Notes: a model not told the origin generated them from the sequence alone. A DNA stretch of 64,000 nt from Amycolatopsis sp. 2-15 (GCF_030285625.1 NZ_CP127294.1:3296001-3360000); one strand, 5' to 3'. Positions 1 to 9,133 are shown, counted from the first letter of the stretch. Numbers and translations are program-made.

Positions 1-1
1 C

Positions 2-856
2 CTGTCGTACGCCTCGCTGTCCGAGCTGAACCCGCGGCTGATCCACGTGTCGATCACGGGCTTCGGCCAGACCGGGCCGTACCGCGACCGGCCGGGCTAC
101 GACCTCGTCGCGCAGGCGCTCGGCGGCGTGATGGGGCTGACCGGTGAGCCCGACGGCGCGCCCGCCAAAGTGGGACTGCCCGTGGCCGATCTCAACGCGG
201 GGACGTGGGCGATCATCGGCGTGCTGATGGCGCTGCAGGCTCGCCACACGAGCGGGCGTGGGCAGTACCTCGACGTCTCCTTGCTCGACGCGCAGCTCGC
301 CTGGCACATCTACGCTGCCGGCGCGCACTTCTACGACACCCCGCGGCCGCGCCGGATGGGCTCGGCGCACCCGAGCATCGTTCCGTACCAGGCGTACCAC
401 GTGTCCGACGGCTGGCTCATCATCGCGGTCGGGAGCGAGAAGCTGTGGCGCAATTTTTGCGGCGTGCTCGGCCTGGACATCGCGGAGGACCCGCGGTTCT
501 CCACCAACGCGGCGCGGTCGGCGCATCGCGACGAGCTCAACGCGTTGGTGGAGGAAGTGCTGGTCACGCGCACCGTCGACGACTGGACGAAGGCACTGGA
601 CGAGGCGAGCATCCCGGCCGCGCCGATCAACGAAATCGACGACGTGTACGCCGACCCGTGGACCGCTGCGCGCGACCAGGTCGTGCGGCTGCCGCACCCG
701 ACCATCGGCACCTACCTCGGCACGGGTTTCCCGGTGAAGGCCTCGGACACGCAGCCGCGGCCGACGTCGGCGCCGCCGGTGCTTGGCCAGCACACGGCGG
801 AGGTGCTCGGGGAAATCGGGTACTCCGAGGCTGAGATCGCGGAATTTTTGTTGTGA
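2..856 (+). CDS. CaiB/BaiF-type CoA-transferase (class III), 5' truncated by the window
   Basis: This is the C-terminal part of a class III CoA-transferase, a family that moves coenzyme A between carboxylic acids. The frame is open from the window edge, and residues before the first ATG (position 47) already read as family sequence (NPRLIHVSITGFGQTGPY), so the true start lies upstream. The family signatures GFGQTGPY and RPGYDLVAQA are visible, as is the C-terminal half with the SEKLWRNFC segment. The gene ends one base past the GTG at 853 and is followed immediately by an aminotransferase gene, so the two probably form a catabolic operon. The acyl substrate cannot be told from sequence. Confidence 0.9.
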   Translation: MSYASLSELNPRLIHVSITGFGQTGPYRDRPGYDLVAQALGGVMGLTGEPDGAPAKVGLPVADLNAGTWAIIGVLMALQARHTSGRGQYLDVSLLDAQLAWHIYAAGAHFYDTPRPRRMGSAHPSIVPYQAYHVSDGWLIIAVGSEKLWRNFCGVLGLDIAEDPRFSTNAARSAHRDELNALVEEVLVTRTVDDWTKALDEASIPAAPINEIDDVYADPWTAARDQVVRLPHPTIGTYLGTGFPVKASDTQPRPTSAPPVLGQHTAEVLGEIGYSEAEIAEFLL

Positions 857-870
857 CGAAGGAGGATTAC

Positions 871-2127
871 ATGGAGAACCCGCTGTGGCACCCGTTCGCG
901 GACATGGGTGCCGTCGACGGCGACCGTTTCGTGATCACGCGCGGCTCGGGCTCGTACGTGTGGGACGACGCCGGCCGCCGCTACTTCGACGCCACGGCTT
1001 CACTCTGGTACGCGAACTTCGGGCACGGGCGGCCCGAGATCACCCAGGCCGTGACGGCGCAGCTGGAGAAGCTGGATTCGTACAACCTGTTCGGGTACTA
1101 CGCGAACGAGCCGGCGTTGGAGCTGGCTTCGCGGCTTTCTTCGCTTGCTCCGGTGCCGGGGTCCAAGGTGTTCCTCGCTTCCGGCGGTGGTGATGTCGTC
1201 GACACGGCGGTGAAGATCGCGCGAGCACACTTCGTCCACACTGGACAGCCGGAGAAGACCCACATCATCGGGCGGACACAGGGGTACCACGGGACGCACG
1301 GGTTCGGTACCGCGGTAGGCGGGATCCCGGTGAATGCCGAGGGGTTCGGGCCGATGCCGTCCGGGTTTTCGCATGTGGCGTACGACAGTGTTCCGGCTTT
1401 GGAGGCCGAGATCCTGCGGGTGGGGGCGGATCGGGTTGCCGCGTTCTTCTGTGAGCCGGTGATCGGTGCCGGTGGGGTGTTGTTGCCGCCGGAGGGGTAT
1501 CTCGAGGCCGCGGTGGAGGTTTGTCGCCGGTACGGGGTGCTTTTCGTGGCGGACTGCGTGATCGCCGCCTTCGGGCGGTTGGGGACGTGGTTCGGGATCG
1601 ATCGGTGGGCGGTTCGGCCGGATATGGTGACGACGGCCAAGGGCCTTACCGGTGGGACGATTCCGTTGGCCGCGTTGCTGGTTTCGCCCGAGGTGGCGGC
1701 GCCGTTCTTCACTGGTTCGGCTGGAGCGCCGGTTTTGCGGCACGGGGCGACTTACGCCGGGCATCCGGTGGGTTGTGCCGCTGCGTTGGCGACGCTGGAC
1801 ATTTACGAGAAGGACGGGTTGATCTCGCGGGGGCGGGAGTTGGAAAAGCCGTTGGCGGACGCGTTGGCCGGGGCGGCTGACCATCCGTTGGTTGCCGAGG
1901 TTCGGGCGGGGCTGGGGTTTTTGGCCGCGGTGGAGCTGTCGGCGGAGGTGCTGGCAGCGGATCCCGGGGCGCCGGGGAAGCTGCAGCGGCTGGTGCGCGA
2001 CGAGGGCGTTTTGGTGCGGCCGTTGGGGAAGGGGATCGCCATGTCGCCGCCGTTGGTGGCGGGGGATGAGGAGCTGGACCTGCTGGCGGCGGCGATTCCG
2101 GCGGCGCTTTCTCGGCTGCAGGGTTAG
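871..2127 (+). CDS. Class III (omega-type) PLP-dependent aminotransferase
   Basis: The 418-residue protein belongs to the class III aminotransferases (fold type I), which transfer amino groups to aldehydes or keto acids using PLP. The PLP lysine is K257 in TTAKGLTGG, with the cofactor aspartate D228 in VADCV. I start at ATG 871 because an AAGGAGG ribosome site sits at 859-865; the upstream GTG at 853 lacks one. Two motif positions differ from the common pattern: the usual ADEVI reads ADCVI, and the usual GSEAN-like loop reads GGGDVVD. The gene lies directly behind the CoA-transferase gene and overlaps the convergent DUF2891 gene by 4 nt. The substrate is unknown. Confidence 0.88.
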   Translation: MENPLWHPFADMGAVDGDRFVITRGSGSYVWDDAGRRYFDATASLWYANFGHGRPEITQAVTAQLEKLDSYNLFGYYANEPALELASRLSSLAPVPGSKVFLASGGGDVVDTAVKIARAHFVHTGQPEKTHIIGRTQGYHGTHGFGTAVGGIPVNAEGFGPMPSGFSHVAYDSVPALEAEILRVGADRVAAFFCEPVIGAGGVLLPPEGYLEAAVEVCRRYGVLFVADCVIAAFGRLGTWFGIDRWAVRPDMVTTAKGLTGGTIPLAALLVSPEVAAPFFTGSAGAPVLRHGATYAGHPVGCAAALATLDIYEKDGLISRGRELEKPLADALAGAADHPLVAEVRAGLGFLAAVELSAEVLAADPGAPGKLQRLVRDEGVLVRPLGKGIAMSPPLVAGDEELDLLAAAIPAALSRLQG

Positions 2128-3182
2128 GTTTCCGCGCGTTGCGGGGCCCTTCCTGCCTGGTCGCGCGAGCCGGCGGTCAGGTACAGCACGGCGTAGCAGG
2201 CGAGCCAGTGTTCGACCATGTAGTCGCTGCCGCTGACGTGGTCGAGCTCCGGGTCCGCGTGGGCTTCGACGGCGGAGATCAGGAGGGGCTGGCGCGGGTC
2301 GGCGGCGGGGAGGCTGTCGGCCACGCGCAGCAGGCACCAGGCGCGGCTGAGGTTGAGGCCGCGGAGGTGGGCGATCTGGCCGTCACTGTCGTCGGACACG
2401 GTGGCCGGGGTGAGGAGCGCGGCGGGGAGCTCGGGGAGGAACCGGTCGAACCAGGCGGCGAAGTCTGTTCGTGACAGGAGGCTCGCCTGCAGCTCCGCTT
2501 CGGTGAGGGCGGGCGAGAGGAAGTCGGCACCGGAGGGTTCCCAGCCTGCGGGGTAGTCTGTGTCGGCGCTGAACCAGCGGGTGGCGGCGTCTTGGATGGC
2601 GGTGAGGAGGGCTGGGTTTTCGGTTTGGCTCCTGGCATACGGCAGGGCCCGGGAGAGACCGAAGGCGCTGTTGTTGTGCGCGCCGGTGCGGACGGGGTAC
2701 GTCTGTTTGGGCAGCCAGCCGAGGAAGGCGTCGGTGACGGCCGCCGACAGGGGTGCGAGGTTGGCCGACCAGGTTTGGGCGTCGGGGTCGTCCCAGCCGG
2801 CGATTTCGTGGTGGAGCATCAGCGCCCAGCCCCAGCCGTAGGGGCGGGCTCTTGATCCTTTGGTCCGGAACGTTTCGGCTTCACCCTTGAGGGCGTCGGC
2901 GGTGAAGTGCTCGTTGAGCGCGGTCCGGATGTCGTCGGCGGGTACGGCGTCCGGGATTGTGCGGAGCAGCCGGACGAGCAGCCAGTGCATCTCGACGCAG
3001 GAATGCCAGTCGAAGCAGCCGTAGAAGGCGGGATACAGGTCGCGCGGACGGTTCGGGAAGTCCCCCGCGAACCGCATCGTGCTGCGGATGTCGTTGGGGA
3101 ACTCTTTCCTGATGTTGCGCAGCGCGGCCGCGCTGTACTCGGCGGCTCGGGCAAGCAGCTGGGTCTCTCGGCGGGATGTCAT
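2124..3182 (-). CDS. DUF2891 family protein
   Basis: This 352-residue cytoplasmic protein matches the DUF2891 family, with the characteristic YPAFYGCFDWHSCVEMHW and HNNSAFGLSRAL segments and a C-terminal SDYMVEHWLACYAVLYLT block. The biochemical role of the family is not established; conserved tryptophans and histidines suggest an alpha-toroid fold, which is an inference. The start ATG at 3182 has a GGAGG about 12 nt upstream. Its 5' flank is occupied by a 20-bp-period tandem array that reads into the gene on this strand. The 3' end overlaps the aminotransferase gene tail to tail. Confidence 0.85.
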   Translation of the reverse strand: MTSRRETQLLARAAEYSAAALRNIRKEFPNDIRSTMRFAGDFPNRPRDLYPAFYGCFDWHSCVEMHWLLVRLLRTIPDAVPADDIRTALNEHFTADALKGEAETFRTKGSRARPYGWGWALMLHHEIAGWDDPDAQTWSANLAPLSAAVTDAFLGWLPKQTYPVRTGAHNNSAFGLSRALPYARSQTENPALLTAIQDAATRWFSADTDYPAGWEPSGADFLSPALTEAELQASLLSRTDFAAWFDRFLPELPAALLTPATVSDDSDGQIAHLRGLNLSRAWCLLRVADSLPAADPRQPLLISAVEAHADPELDHVSGSDYMVEHWLACYAVLYLTAGSRDQAGRAPQRAET

Positions 3183-3322
3183 GGGCGTAGGGGCCTCCTG
3201 CCATTGGATGAATCAGACCGGCCGTTCCCTGCTGCCGGGCCATGGACACCACGCATCACCCCACACCGACGCGCCTGGCCGCAAGATCCTCAGCCATGCC
3301 ATCCATGTCTCGCCACTCTCGG

Positions 3323-3667
3323 TGGTAAGACATGGGTCCACTCGGCAAGGCCCCGTGTTGGCTGGCAAGTCTTCGTGCTCGCGGCAAGCCCGGAGGTGGA
3401 TGGCAAGTCCGGTGCCTCTTGCCCTGCCATTGCCGCGGCAACGTGCGACATTCAATGGCAAGTTTCCGCGTTCATGGGCAAGGCGCCACGGGCGTTGCCG
3501 TGTATCGAGGTGTGGCAAGTACAGCGCCCTTGGCATGTGCCGCGGCCGTGGCGATGTGCGGCTTGCGGTGGCGAGGTGTCTCGCGGAATGGCATGGGCCA
3601 GCCCGGATTGGCATGGTGCCAGGTCGAGTGGCAAGTTCCGCTCGGAGTGGCAAGGGCGGTTTCAGCG
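3323..3667. repeat. 20-bp-period degenerate tandem array (core TGGCAAGT), non-coding
   Basis: The core TGGCAAGT or a close variant recurs at 3323, 3343, 3363, 3382, 3401, 3436, 3456, 3476, 3495 (weak), 3513, 3531, 3549, 3569, 3589, 3609, 3629 and 3648, a step of 18-20 nt with one double step. The 11-12 nt between cores are not conserved. Weaker copies may continue to about 3709. The period is not a multiple of three and open frames across it show no family likeness, so I treat it as non-coding. It fills the 610-nt gap between the DUF2891 gene and the VOC gene, both on the minus strand, in which the core reads ACTTGCCA. Confidence 0.75.
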
Positions 3668-3792
3668 ACAAGGTGGTCCGAGCAGCAAAGGTCGCGATCA
3701 CTACGAAGGCTCCGCCCCGCGTCAGCCAGGCCGGGGCGAGAGGTGGGTGGGGCCGAGGTGGCCGGAAGCTCCGAAAGAAGCCGCCCAACCCG

Positions 3793-4218
3793 TCAACCGA
3801 TGCAGAATTCGTTGCCCTCCGGGTCCGCCAACGTGATCCAGCGGTTCGGCCCCTGAGAGCCCCGGTGCAGGAACGTCGCGCCCCTGGCCTGGAGTTTGGC
3901 GGACTCGTCCTCCATGTTCTCCGGGCCGCCGACGCGGACGTCGAGGTGGAGGCGGTTTTTCACGGTCTTGCCTTCGGGTACGAGCTGGAACAGAACGCGG
4001 CGCGACGTCTCCGGGTGGGAGATCGCCGCGCCTTCGCGCCAGACCAAAGCGCCCCGGTGGACCGTGGTGTCGGACTCCATTGCGTAGCCCTTGGCGATCA
4101 TCTCGCGGATGAAGGCCTCGTCGCTGGGTTCGGCGGTCCAGCCGAGCGTCTCGGCCCACCAGTCGGCCTGGGTGTGCGGTTCCGCGGAGTCCACGGTCAC
4201 CTGGAAGTCATACGCCAT
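3793..4218 (-). CDS. VOC-superfamily (glyoxalase/bleomycin resistance-like) protein
   Basis: This 141-residue protein has a vicinal-oxygen-chelate fold typical of small glyoxalase-like proteins. The first beta-alpha-beta module begins FQVTVDSAEPHTQADWW. The second ends in the typical WITLADPEGNEFCIG, where the glutamate would be a metal or fold residue. A central RLHLDVRV strand is typical of the dimer interface. Many members have no known substrate, so no function is assigned. The gene follows a 65-residue small ORF on the same strand, whose end overlaps this start by 22 nt. Confidence 0.85.
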   Translation of the reverse strand: MAYDFQVTVDSAEPHTQADWWAETLGWTAEPSDEAFIREMIAKGYAMESDTTVHRGALVWREGAAISHPETSRRVLFQLVPEGKTVKNRLHLDVRVGGPENMEDESAKLQARGATFLHRGSQGPNRWITLADPEGNEFCIG

Positions 4219-4394
4219 ACCGGGACATTAACGACCGACCCCGACATTTTCGGCAGCTCGGACTCGCCCGGTACGTCGGTGAACGCCCACTTGTCGACGC
4301 CCCCGCCCATGATTTCGGCGTAGCGGCGGGCGCCGTCGGCGTTGGCGAAGCGCACCTGCTGGCCGTTGGTGAGGTGGGTGATCTTGACTGCCAC
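4197..4394 (-). CDS. Small conserved-looking protein of unknown function (65 aa)
   Basis: A GTG start at 4394 is preceded by GGAGG with a good spacing and opens a 65-residue frame beginning MAVKITHLTNGQQVRFANA. The sequence is not low complexity and looks like a compact folded protein (ITHLTNG, RRYAEIMGGG, VDKWAFTDVP). Its end overlaps the VOC gene start by 22 nt in another frame, which suggests translational coupling on the minus strand. I do not recognise the family. The reading depends on the ribosome site and codon pattern, so it is moderately supported. Confidence 0.5.
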   Translation of the reverse strand: MAVKITHLTNGQQVRFANADGARRYAEIMGGGVDKWAFTDVPGESELPKMSGSVVNVPVWRMTSR

Positions 4395-4546
4395 GCTGCC
4401 TCCAAACGCTGAAAACCGAGAGTGCCGGCCCGCGGAGCTTCCCCCTCCGGGGCCGGCTCGATCAGTAGAACACGTGTTCGAAGGCGCCCGCAAATCGGGC
4501 CCCCCTCGTGGGCGACGTATGTCCCCCAGAGGGGTAACACCGCTGG

Positions 4547-5041
4547 TCAGCGGATCATCGCGAGACGCGGCCAGCGGTCCAGTCCGAGCGCCGCATCGTG
4601 CTCGCGGATGGCGCGCAGCGAAGGGCCCCACGACGCCACGGGAAGCTCCCGGAAGCCCAGCCGCGCGTAGTAGGGAGCGTTCCACGGCACGTCACGGAAG
4701 GTCGTCATCGTCAGTGCCGGCAGACCGCGACCAGTCGCCCACGAAGCCGCTGTCTCGATCAGCTCGCGACCCAGCCCCCGGCGCGCGAAGGACGGCAGCA
4801 CCGACACTTGCTCGACGTGACCATTGCCGTCCACGACGTCCACCACCAGGTACGCGGCCACGGCACCCGACGAATCCACCACCCAGCACCGCCCCTCGGC
4901 CTGGTACGGCAGCAGCTCCGCGACAGAAAACGGTTCGTCATCCGCGACGGCCGCCATCCCCAGATCGCGGAACGGCTCCCCGGCCGTGCGTTCGAGCTCG
5001 CCCAGCAGCGGCAGGTCGGCAGCAGTGGCGAGCCGGATCAT
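4547..5041 (-). CDS. GNAT-family N-acetyltransferase
   Basis: This 164-residue cytoplasmic protein has the GNAT fold used to move acetyl from acetyl-CoA to an amine. The acetyl-CoA pyrophosphate loop is visible as SFARRGLGRELI (R/Q-x-x-G-x-G/A pattern), preceded by the beta strand HVEQVSVLP. The C-terminal NAPYYARLGFRELP is the usual motif B region. The acceptor cannot be predicted. It stands alone between the 65-aa ORF and the iclR-type gene, all on the minus strand. Confidence 0.85.
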   Translation of the reverse strand: MIRLATAADLPLLGELERTAGEPFRDLGMAAVADDEPFSVAELLPYQAEGRCWVVDSSGAVAAYLVVDVVDGNGHVEQVSVLPSFARRGLGRELIETAASWATGRGLPALTMTTFRDVPWNAPYYARLGFRELPVASWGPSLRAIREHDAALGLDRWPRLAMIR

Positions 5042-5057
5042 CCCCCATTCCTACCCG

Positions 5058-5846
5058 TTACCCCGAATACGACGAAACTGCTTTCTGGATGCGCTCGGCA
5101 TACACCTGCAACGCGCTGATCGCCTCGGCCCGCGCGGCGTCGCCGATGCGCGCGGCGGGCCCGACGAGCGAGAGCACACTCGGCCGCGTCCGCCCCGTTT
5201 CCACCGGCACCGAACACGCCCACACGCCGTCTTCGATCTCGCCCCAGCTCTGCGCGTAGCGGTTCGCCAGGGCGAGCTTCAGCTCCTCGCGCACCTCGAT
5301 CCCCTGTTCGCGCGCGATCTCCGCGACGCGCTGCTCGCGTTCGCCGTCGGGCAGCAGGGCGAGCAGCATCTTGCCGGTCGCGCCCGCGCCGAGTGGGATC
5401 GAGTGCCCGGGCTGGAACGTGAACCGCATGGCACGGTCGCATTCGACCCGATCGGTGCACACGGCGAGGTCACCGAAATGCTGGAACAGCAGGATCGTCT
5501 CGCCGAGCTCGCGCGACGCCTCCTCCATGGTCGGGCGGGCGATGCGGGCGACGTCGTTGGCCAGCCGTGCGGCGCGCGCGAGCGGCATCACCTGGCTGGT
5601 CACGTGGTAGCGGCCCGAGCGGGCCTCCTCGAGCAGCTGCAGTTCCTTCAGCAGCTGCACGTAGCGATAAGTCGTGGCCACCGGGCTGCCGATCACCTCG
5701 GCCAGCTCCGCGACGCTCGCTTCCCACCGGTGCTCGGAGAACGCGAGCAGCACCTGCAGAACCTTGCGCGAACTGCTTGTGCCTGCTGTTCGGCGCGGCC
5801 CCTCGGAGCTTGCAGAGCTTGCAGAGATTTCTTCGGTAGGCGGCAT
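5058..5846 (-). CDS. IclR-family transcriptional regulator
   Basis: This 262-residue regulator has the IclR layout: an N-terminal winged helix (about residues 22-85; LQVLLAFSEHRWEASVAELAEVIGSP region) and a C-terminal effector domain (about 95-255) with HSIPLGAGATGKMLLAL. IclR proteins usually control aromatic or short-chain acid catabolism by binding a small acid in the C-terminal domain. Start at 5846 is supported by AGAGGA upstream. No clear target operator was found beside it; the CoA-transferase/aminotransferase pair 3 kb away is a possible but unsupported target. Confidence 0.88.
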   Translation of the reverse strand: MPPTEEISASSASSEGPRRTAGTSSSRKVLQVLLAFSEHRWEASVAELAEVIGSPVATTYRYVQLLKELQLLEEARSGRYHVTSQVMPLARAARLANDVARIARPTMEEASRELGETILLFQHFGDLAVCTDRVECDRAMRFTFQPGHSIPLGAGATGKMLLALLPDGEREQRVAEIAREQGIEVREELKLALANRYAQSWGEIEDGVWACSVPVETGRTRPSVLSLVGPAARIGDAARAEAISALQVYAERIQKAVSSYSG

Positions 5847-5958
5847 TCGAAATCCTCTTCGTGGTCTGCGACCCGACTCGCGCGCACGACAAGTGAATAA
5901 ATTACCACACGCCCGGAAAAATCGCGTGCCGCAAATTCATCGGAATGATCATGGCCGG

Positions 5959-7491
5959 CTATTCAGCCCGTTTCCCGGAGACCAGGAACGGCGTGAGCAA
6001 CCCCGGCGCCGTCGCATCGGCCAGCGCGAGTCCGGCGCTTTCCCCGACGTCCACCACGTGGTAGCGGCCGCGCCCCGCCGCGATCGGCGCGACCACCGTG
6101 ACGAGGCCGGCGCGCCGCTGGAACCACGAGCGTTCGACGACGATCCCGGTCAGCCCGTCGCGCCGCACCGCGACCGTCGTGCGCGCCAGCGAACCCGAGC
6201 GCGTGACGAGGTAGCGGCCGGCCAGTGCGTGGCCCAGCGTGCGGTAACGGTCCCAGCCCACCAGCACCGCGAACGGCACCAGCACCAGCACGAGCTGCCA
6301 CGGCCAGTCCGGCAACGCGCCGGCCCACGCCAGCAGGAACAGCGCGGCCGCCGGCACCAGCACGCTCATCAGCGCCCGCGTCATCCGCCGGTTCAGCGCC
6401 TCTCGCGGGTGCCGCACGAGCGCCGCGCCCGCGACGTCCTCGCCCAGCACCTCGCCCGCCACCTCCTGCGCGCGCCCGAGCGGCGCGGGCGGCAGCAGCA
6501 GTCCGCCACCCTTGTCGGCGCCCTTGCCTTCGCGCAGGCCGGCGGCCACCGCCACGCACTTCGCGCCGCCGACCATCCGCAGCGGCAACGGTTCCTTCAG
6601 CTCGACCCCGCGCAGCCGGTCTTCCTCGATCGACACCGACCGCGTGGTGATGAGCCCGCGCCGGATGTGCAGCGTGCCGCCGGGCTCGCGCGTGAGGCGG
6701 AAGTTCCAGAACGACAGCACGTAGCCGCCCACCGAAAGCACCGACACGAGCAGCAGCAGGCCGATCGCCGCCGCGACCACCGTGAGCCACACGGGTTCCT
6801 CCGTCACGCGATCGGCGAGCTCGCGCAACGGCCCGTAGCGCACCGGGTCGAGGTTCAGCTCGTGCGCGAAGTGGTAGACGGTGCCGAGCATCGCGCCCAC
6901 CACCGCGATGCCGGACAGCGTGAACGGCGCGTACCGCAGCCACTTCCGGTCCACGGCCGCCACCAGCTGCTCCGGCGGCGCCACGACGTCGGCCGTCACC
7001 GCTTTCCGGTGCAGCAGCAGGGTCCGCAGGCGTTGCGCTTCCTCGCGGGTGACTGCGTCGAGCACCAGCGCGTCCTTGCCGGGCCCCTTCCCGTGCGAGT
7101 GCCGCCCGGTGCCGATCCGCACCGCGGCCAGGGAGAACAGCCGGTGCTTCGGCTCCGACACCACGTCGACGGTGCGGATCCGGTCGCGCGGCACGGCCCG
7201 CTGCTTGCGCAGCAACAGCCCGGTGTGCCATTCCACCTGAGTCGCGGTGATGCGGTAGCGCGAGGTGAGGCAGTGCGAGATGCCGGTGGCGATCGTCAGC
7301 GCCGTGAAGGCGAGCCCGATCCACTGCCAGCTGTTGCCCGAGCCCAGCAGGAGCGCGCCGACGAGCACGGGCAGCGACCGGACGAGGTCGAGCACCGGCC
7401 GGATCAGCAGCATCCGCAGGTCGAGCCGGTGCCACGGCGCTTCCGCCGTGCCCTCGTACGCCTGGGTGGTCGTCGGCAGCGCCGCGCTCAC
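5959..7491 (-). CDS. PH domain-containing membrane protein (YdbT-like), large subunit
   Basis: This 510-residue membrane protein contains repeated bacterial PH (bPH2/YdbT-type) domains, seen as YRITATQVEWHTGLLLRKQRAVPRDRIRTVDV and a later copy around GGTLHIRRGLITTRSVSIEEDRLRGVEL. These are separated by hydrophobic pairs of helices. I start at GTG 7491 because it overlaps the stop of the upstream PH-domain gene as GTGA. The pair resembles ydbS-ydbT of Bacillus, where the proteins help resist certain bacteriocins; whether that role applies here is unknown. No catalytic residues are seen. Confidence 0.8.
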   Translation of the reverse strand: MSAALPTTTQAYEGTAEAPWHRLDLRMLLIRPVLDLVRSLPVLVGALLLGSGNSWQWIGLAFTALTIATGISHCLTSRYRITATQVEWHTGLLLRKQRAVPRDRIRTVDVVSEPKHRLFSLAAVRIGTGRHSHGKGPGKDALVLDAVTREEAQRLRTLLLHRKAVTADVVAPPEQLVAAVDRKWLRYAPFTLSGIAVVGAMLGTVYHFAHELNLDPVRYGPLRELADRVTEEPVWLTVVAAAIGLLLLVSVLSVGGYVLSFWNFRLTREPGGTLHIRRGLITTRSVSIEEDRLRGVELKEPLPLRMVGGAKCVAVAAGLREGKGADKGGGLLLPPAPLGRAQEVAGEVLGEDVAGAALVRHPREALNRRMTRALMSVLVPAAALFLLAWAGALPDWPWQLVLVLVPFAVLVGWDRYRTLGHALAGRYLVTRSGSLARTTVAVRRDGLTGIVVERSWFQRRAGLVTVVAPIAAGRGRYHVVDVGESAGLALADATAPGLLTPFLVSGKRAE

Positions 7492-8000
7492 GTGGCGTCT
7501 CCGCGTACGGCCTGCGTGGTGCGCGTCAGCTCGTCGGCCAGCGCCACCGCGCGGTCGTGGTCGAGGCCGGAGATCCGCAGCGGACCCGCGGCCGACGCCG
7601 TGGTCACCGTGATCCGGGCCAGCCCGAACAGCTGCTCCAGCGGGCCGCGCTCGATGTCCACGGTCTGGATTCGCGAGATCGGCGCGATCCGCCACTCCTG
7701 CTTGAGCCAGCCCGCCTGCGTGTACACAGCCTCCGCGGTGACCTCCCACCGGTGCACGCGGTAGCGCCACTGCGGCATCACGAGCAGGTGCAGCGGCCCG
7801 AGTACACAGCAGAGCACCAGCGTCACCGACAGCCACGACGGCGGGTCGTCGCTCGTGGCCACCACCACCGCCTGCACGCCGATCACGACGAGCCAGCCGA
7901 TCGCGGCCGACACCGTCCAGTGGCCGATGGCCTTGCGGCTCACCCGGTGCTCGGGTGGCCGAAGGCTCAGGCTCAACGCGGCGGGTTCTTCTGCGGTCAC
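7488..8000 (-). CDS. PH domain-containing membrane protein (YdbS-like), small subunit
   Basis: The 170-residue protein has two membrane segments near the N-terminus (GHWTVSAAIGWLVVIGVQAVVV and LSVTLVLCCVLGPLHLLVM) followed by one bPH2 domain (YRVHRWEVTAEAVYTQ to PLRISGLDHDRAVALADEL). I prefer GTG 8000 as start, giving MTAEEPAAL; the frame also allows 8042. It precedes the larger PH-domain gene with a 4-nt overlap, so the two are made together and probably form one complex at the membrane. Confidence 0.78.
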   Translation of the reverse strand: MTAEEPAALSLSLRPPEHRVSRKAIGHWTVSAAIGWLVVIGVQAVVVATSDDPPSWLSVTLVLCCVLGPLHLLVMPQWRYRVHRWEVTAEAVYTQAGWLKQEWRIAPISRIQTVDIERGPLEQLFGLARITVTTASAAGPLRISGLDHDRAVALADELTRTTQAVRGDAT

Positions 8001-8179
8001 CTGCTCAGCGTGCCTGAACTGTCGTGATCGTGGCCACGACAAGTGTCACTGTGCCCCGATCCGGGGCCCCGGTGAGTGCGGGGCGTTACTATTCCGGCCG
8101 CGGGCGGGATGGATTCGCAGCGGTGCCGCGTTGAACTTGACTAAGCCTGTGCACGACAGCGATCAGCAGGAGGATTCCG

Positions 8180-9100
8180 GTGGGATTCGATCCCGAGGAA
8201 CTGTATGAGGTGGACTCGGACGTCCCCGACCTGGACGGAGCCGTGCTCCTGCACTTCTTCGACGGTTTCATGGACGCCGGCTCCACCGGCAGGCTCGTCA
8301 CCGACCACCTGACCAACGAGGTCGAGAACCGCGTGATCGCGCGCTTCGACGTCGACCGCCTCATCGACTACCGCTCCCGGCGCCCGCCGATGACCTACGC
8401 GGTGGACCACTGGGAGGAATACGAGGCCCCTGAGCTGGCCGTTCGCCTCCTCCACGACACCGACGGCGTGCCGTTCCTGCTGCTGTCCGGCCCCGAGCCC
8501 GACCACGAGTGGGAGCGCTTCGCCACGGCCGTGAAACACCTGGTGGAGCGCTGGGGCGTGCGCCTGACCGTCGGTTACCACGGCATCCCGATGGGTGCCC
8601 CGCACACGCGTCCGCTCGGCGTCACGGCCCACGCGACGCGCGAGAGCCTCATCGGCGGCGACCACCAGCCGCTGCCCAACCGCATGCAGGTGCCCGGCAG
8701 CGTGTCGGCCTTGCTGGAGTACCGCCTCGGCGAATGGGGTCACGACGCGATGGGCTTCGCCGCCCACGTGCCCCACTACCTCGCGCAGTCGGCCTACCCG
8801 TCGGCCGCGCTGCTGGTGCTGGAGTCCGTCGAGCGCGCCACCGGACTGCACCTGCCCGACGGTGAGCTGCGCGTGGCCGCGCAGGTCGCCACCGCCGAGA
8901 TCGACCGCCAGGTCGCCGAGTCCGACGAGGTCGCCGACGTCGTGCGCGCGCTGGAGCGCCAGTACGACACGTTCGTCGAAGCCTCCGGTCGCGACAGCCT
9001 GCTGGCCGAGTCGCAGGAGCATATGCCGACGGCCGAGGAGCTCGGTTCGCAGTTCGAACGGTTCCTGGCCGAGCAGGGCGGGGACTCGCCGGAACGCTGA
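8180..9100 (+). CDS. PAC2-family protein (proteasome assembly chaperone-like)
   Basis: This 306-residue protein matches the actinobacterial PAC2 family: FDGFMDAGSTGRLVTDHL at the N-terminus, PMTYAVDHW, FLLLSGPEPDHEWERFATAV, and TVGYHGIPMGAPHTRPLGVTAHA. The archaeal and eukaryotic relatives are proteasome assembly chaperones; in actinobacteria the role is unproven. The GTG start at 8180 has a GCAGGAGG ribosome site. It is divergent from the PH-domain pair. Confidence 0.85.
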   Translation: MGFDPEELYEVDSDVPDLDGAVLLHFFDGFMDAGSTGRLVTDHLTNEVENRVIARFDVDRLIDYRSRRPPMTYAVDHWEEYEAPELAVRLLHDTDGVPFLLLSGPEPDHEWERFATAVKHLVERWGVRLTVGYHGIPMGAPHTRPLGVTAHATRESLIGGDHQPLPNRMQVPGSVSALLEYRLGEWGHDAMGFAAHVPHYLAQSAYPSAALLVLESVERATGLHLPDGELRVAAQVATAEIDRQVAESDEVADVVRALERQYDTFVEASGRDSLLAESQEHMPTAEELGSQFERFLAEQGGDSPER

Positions 9101-9133
9101 CGCGCCGGCGGGTGCCCCGGGCCGGTCTCGGTC

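Noticed and set aside
3323..3667. CRISPR array
   Set aside because: The repeated core is only 8 bp with 10-12 nt between copies and no cas genes are present.
3213..3788. Minus-strand frame of 191 codons across the 20-bp array
   Set aside because: The repeat period is not a multiple of three, the frame has no repeated peptide, and it lacks a good ribosome site.
5674..7764. Plus-strand frame of about 700 codons opposite the PH-domain genes
   Set aside because: The product is dominated by R, H, Q and A with no domain, while the minus strand encodes recognisable PH domains.
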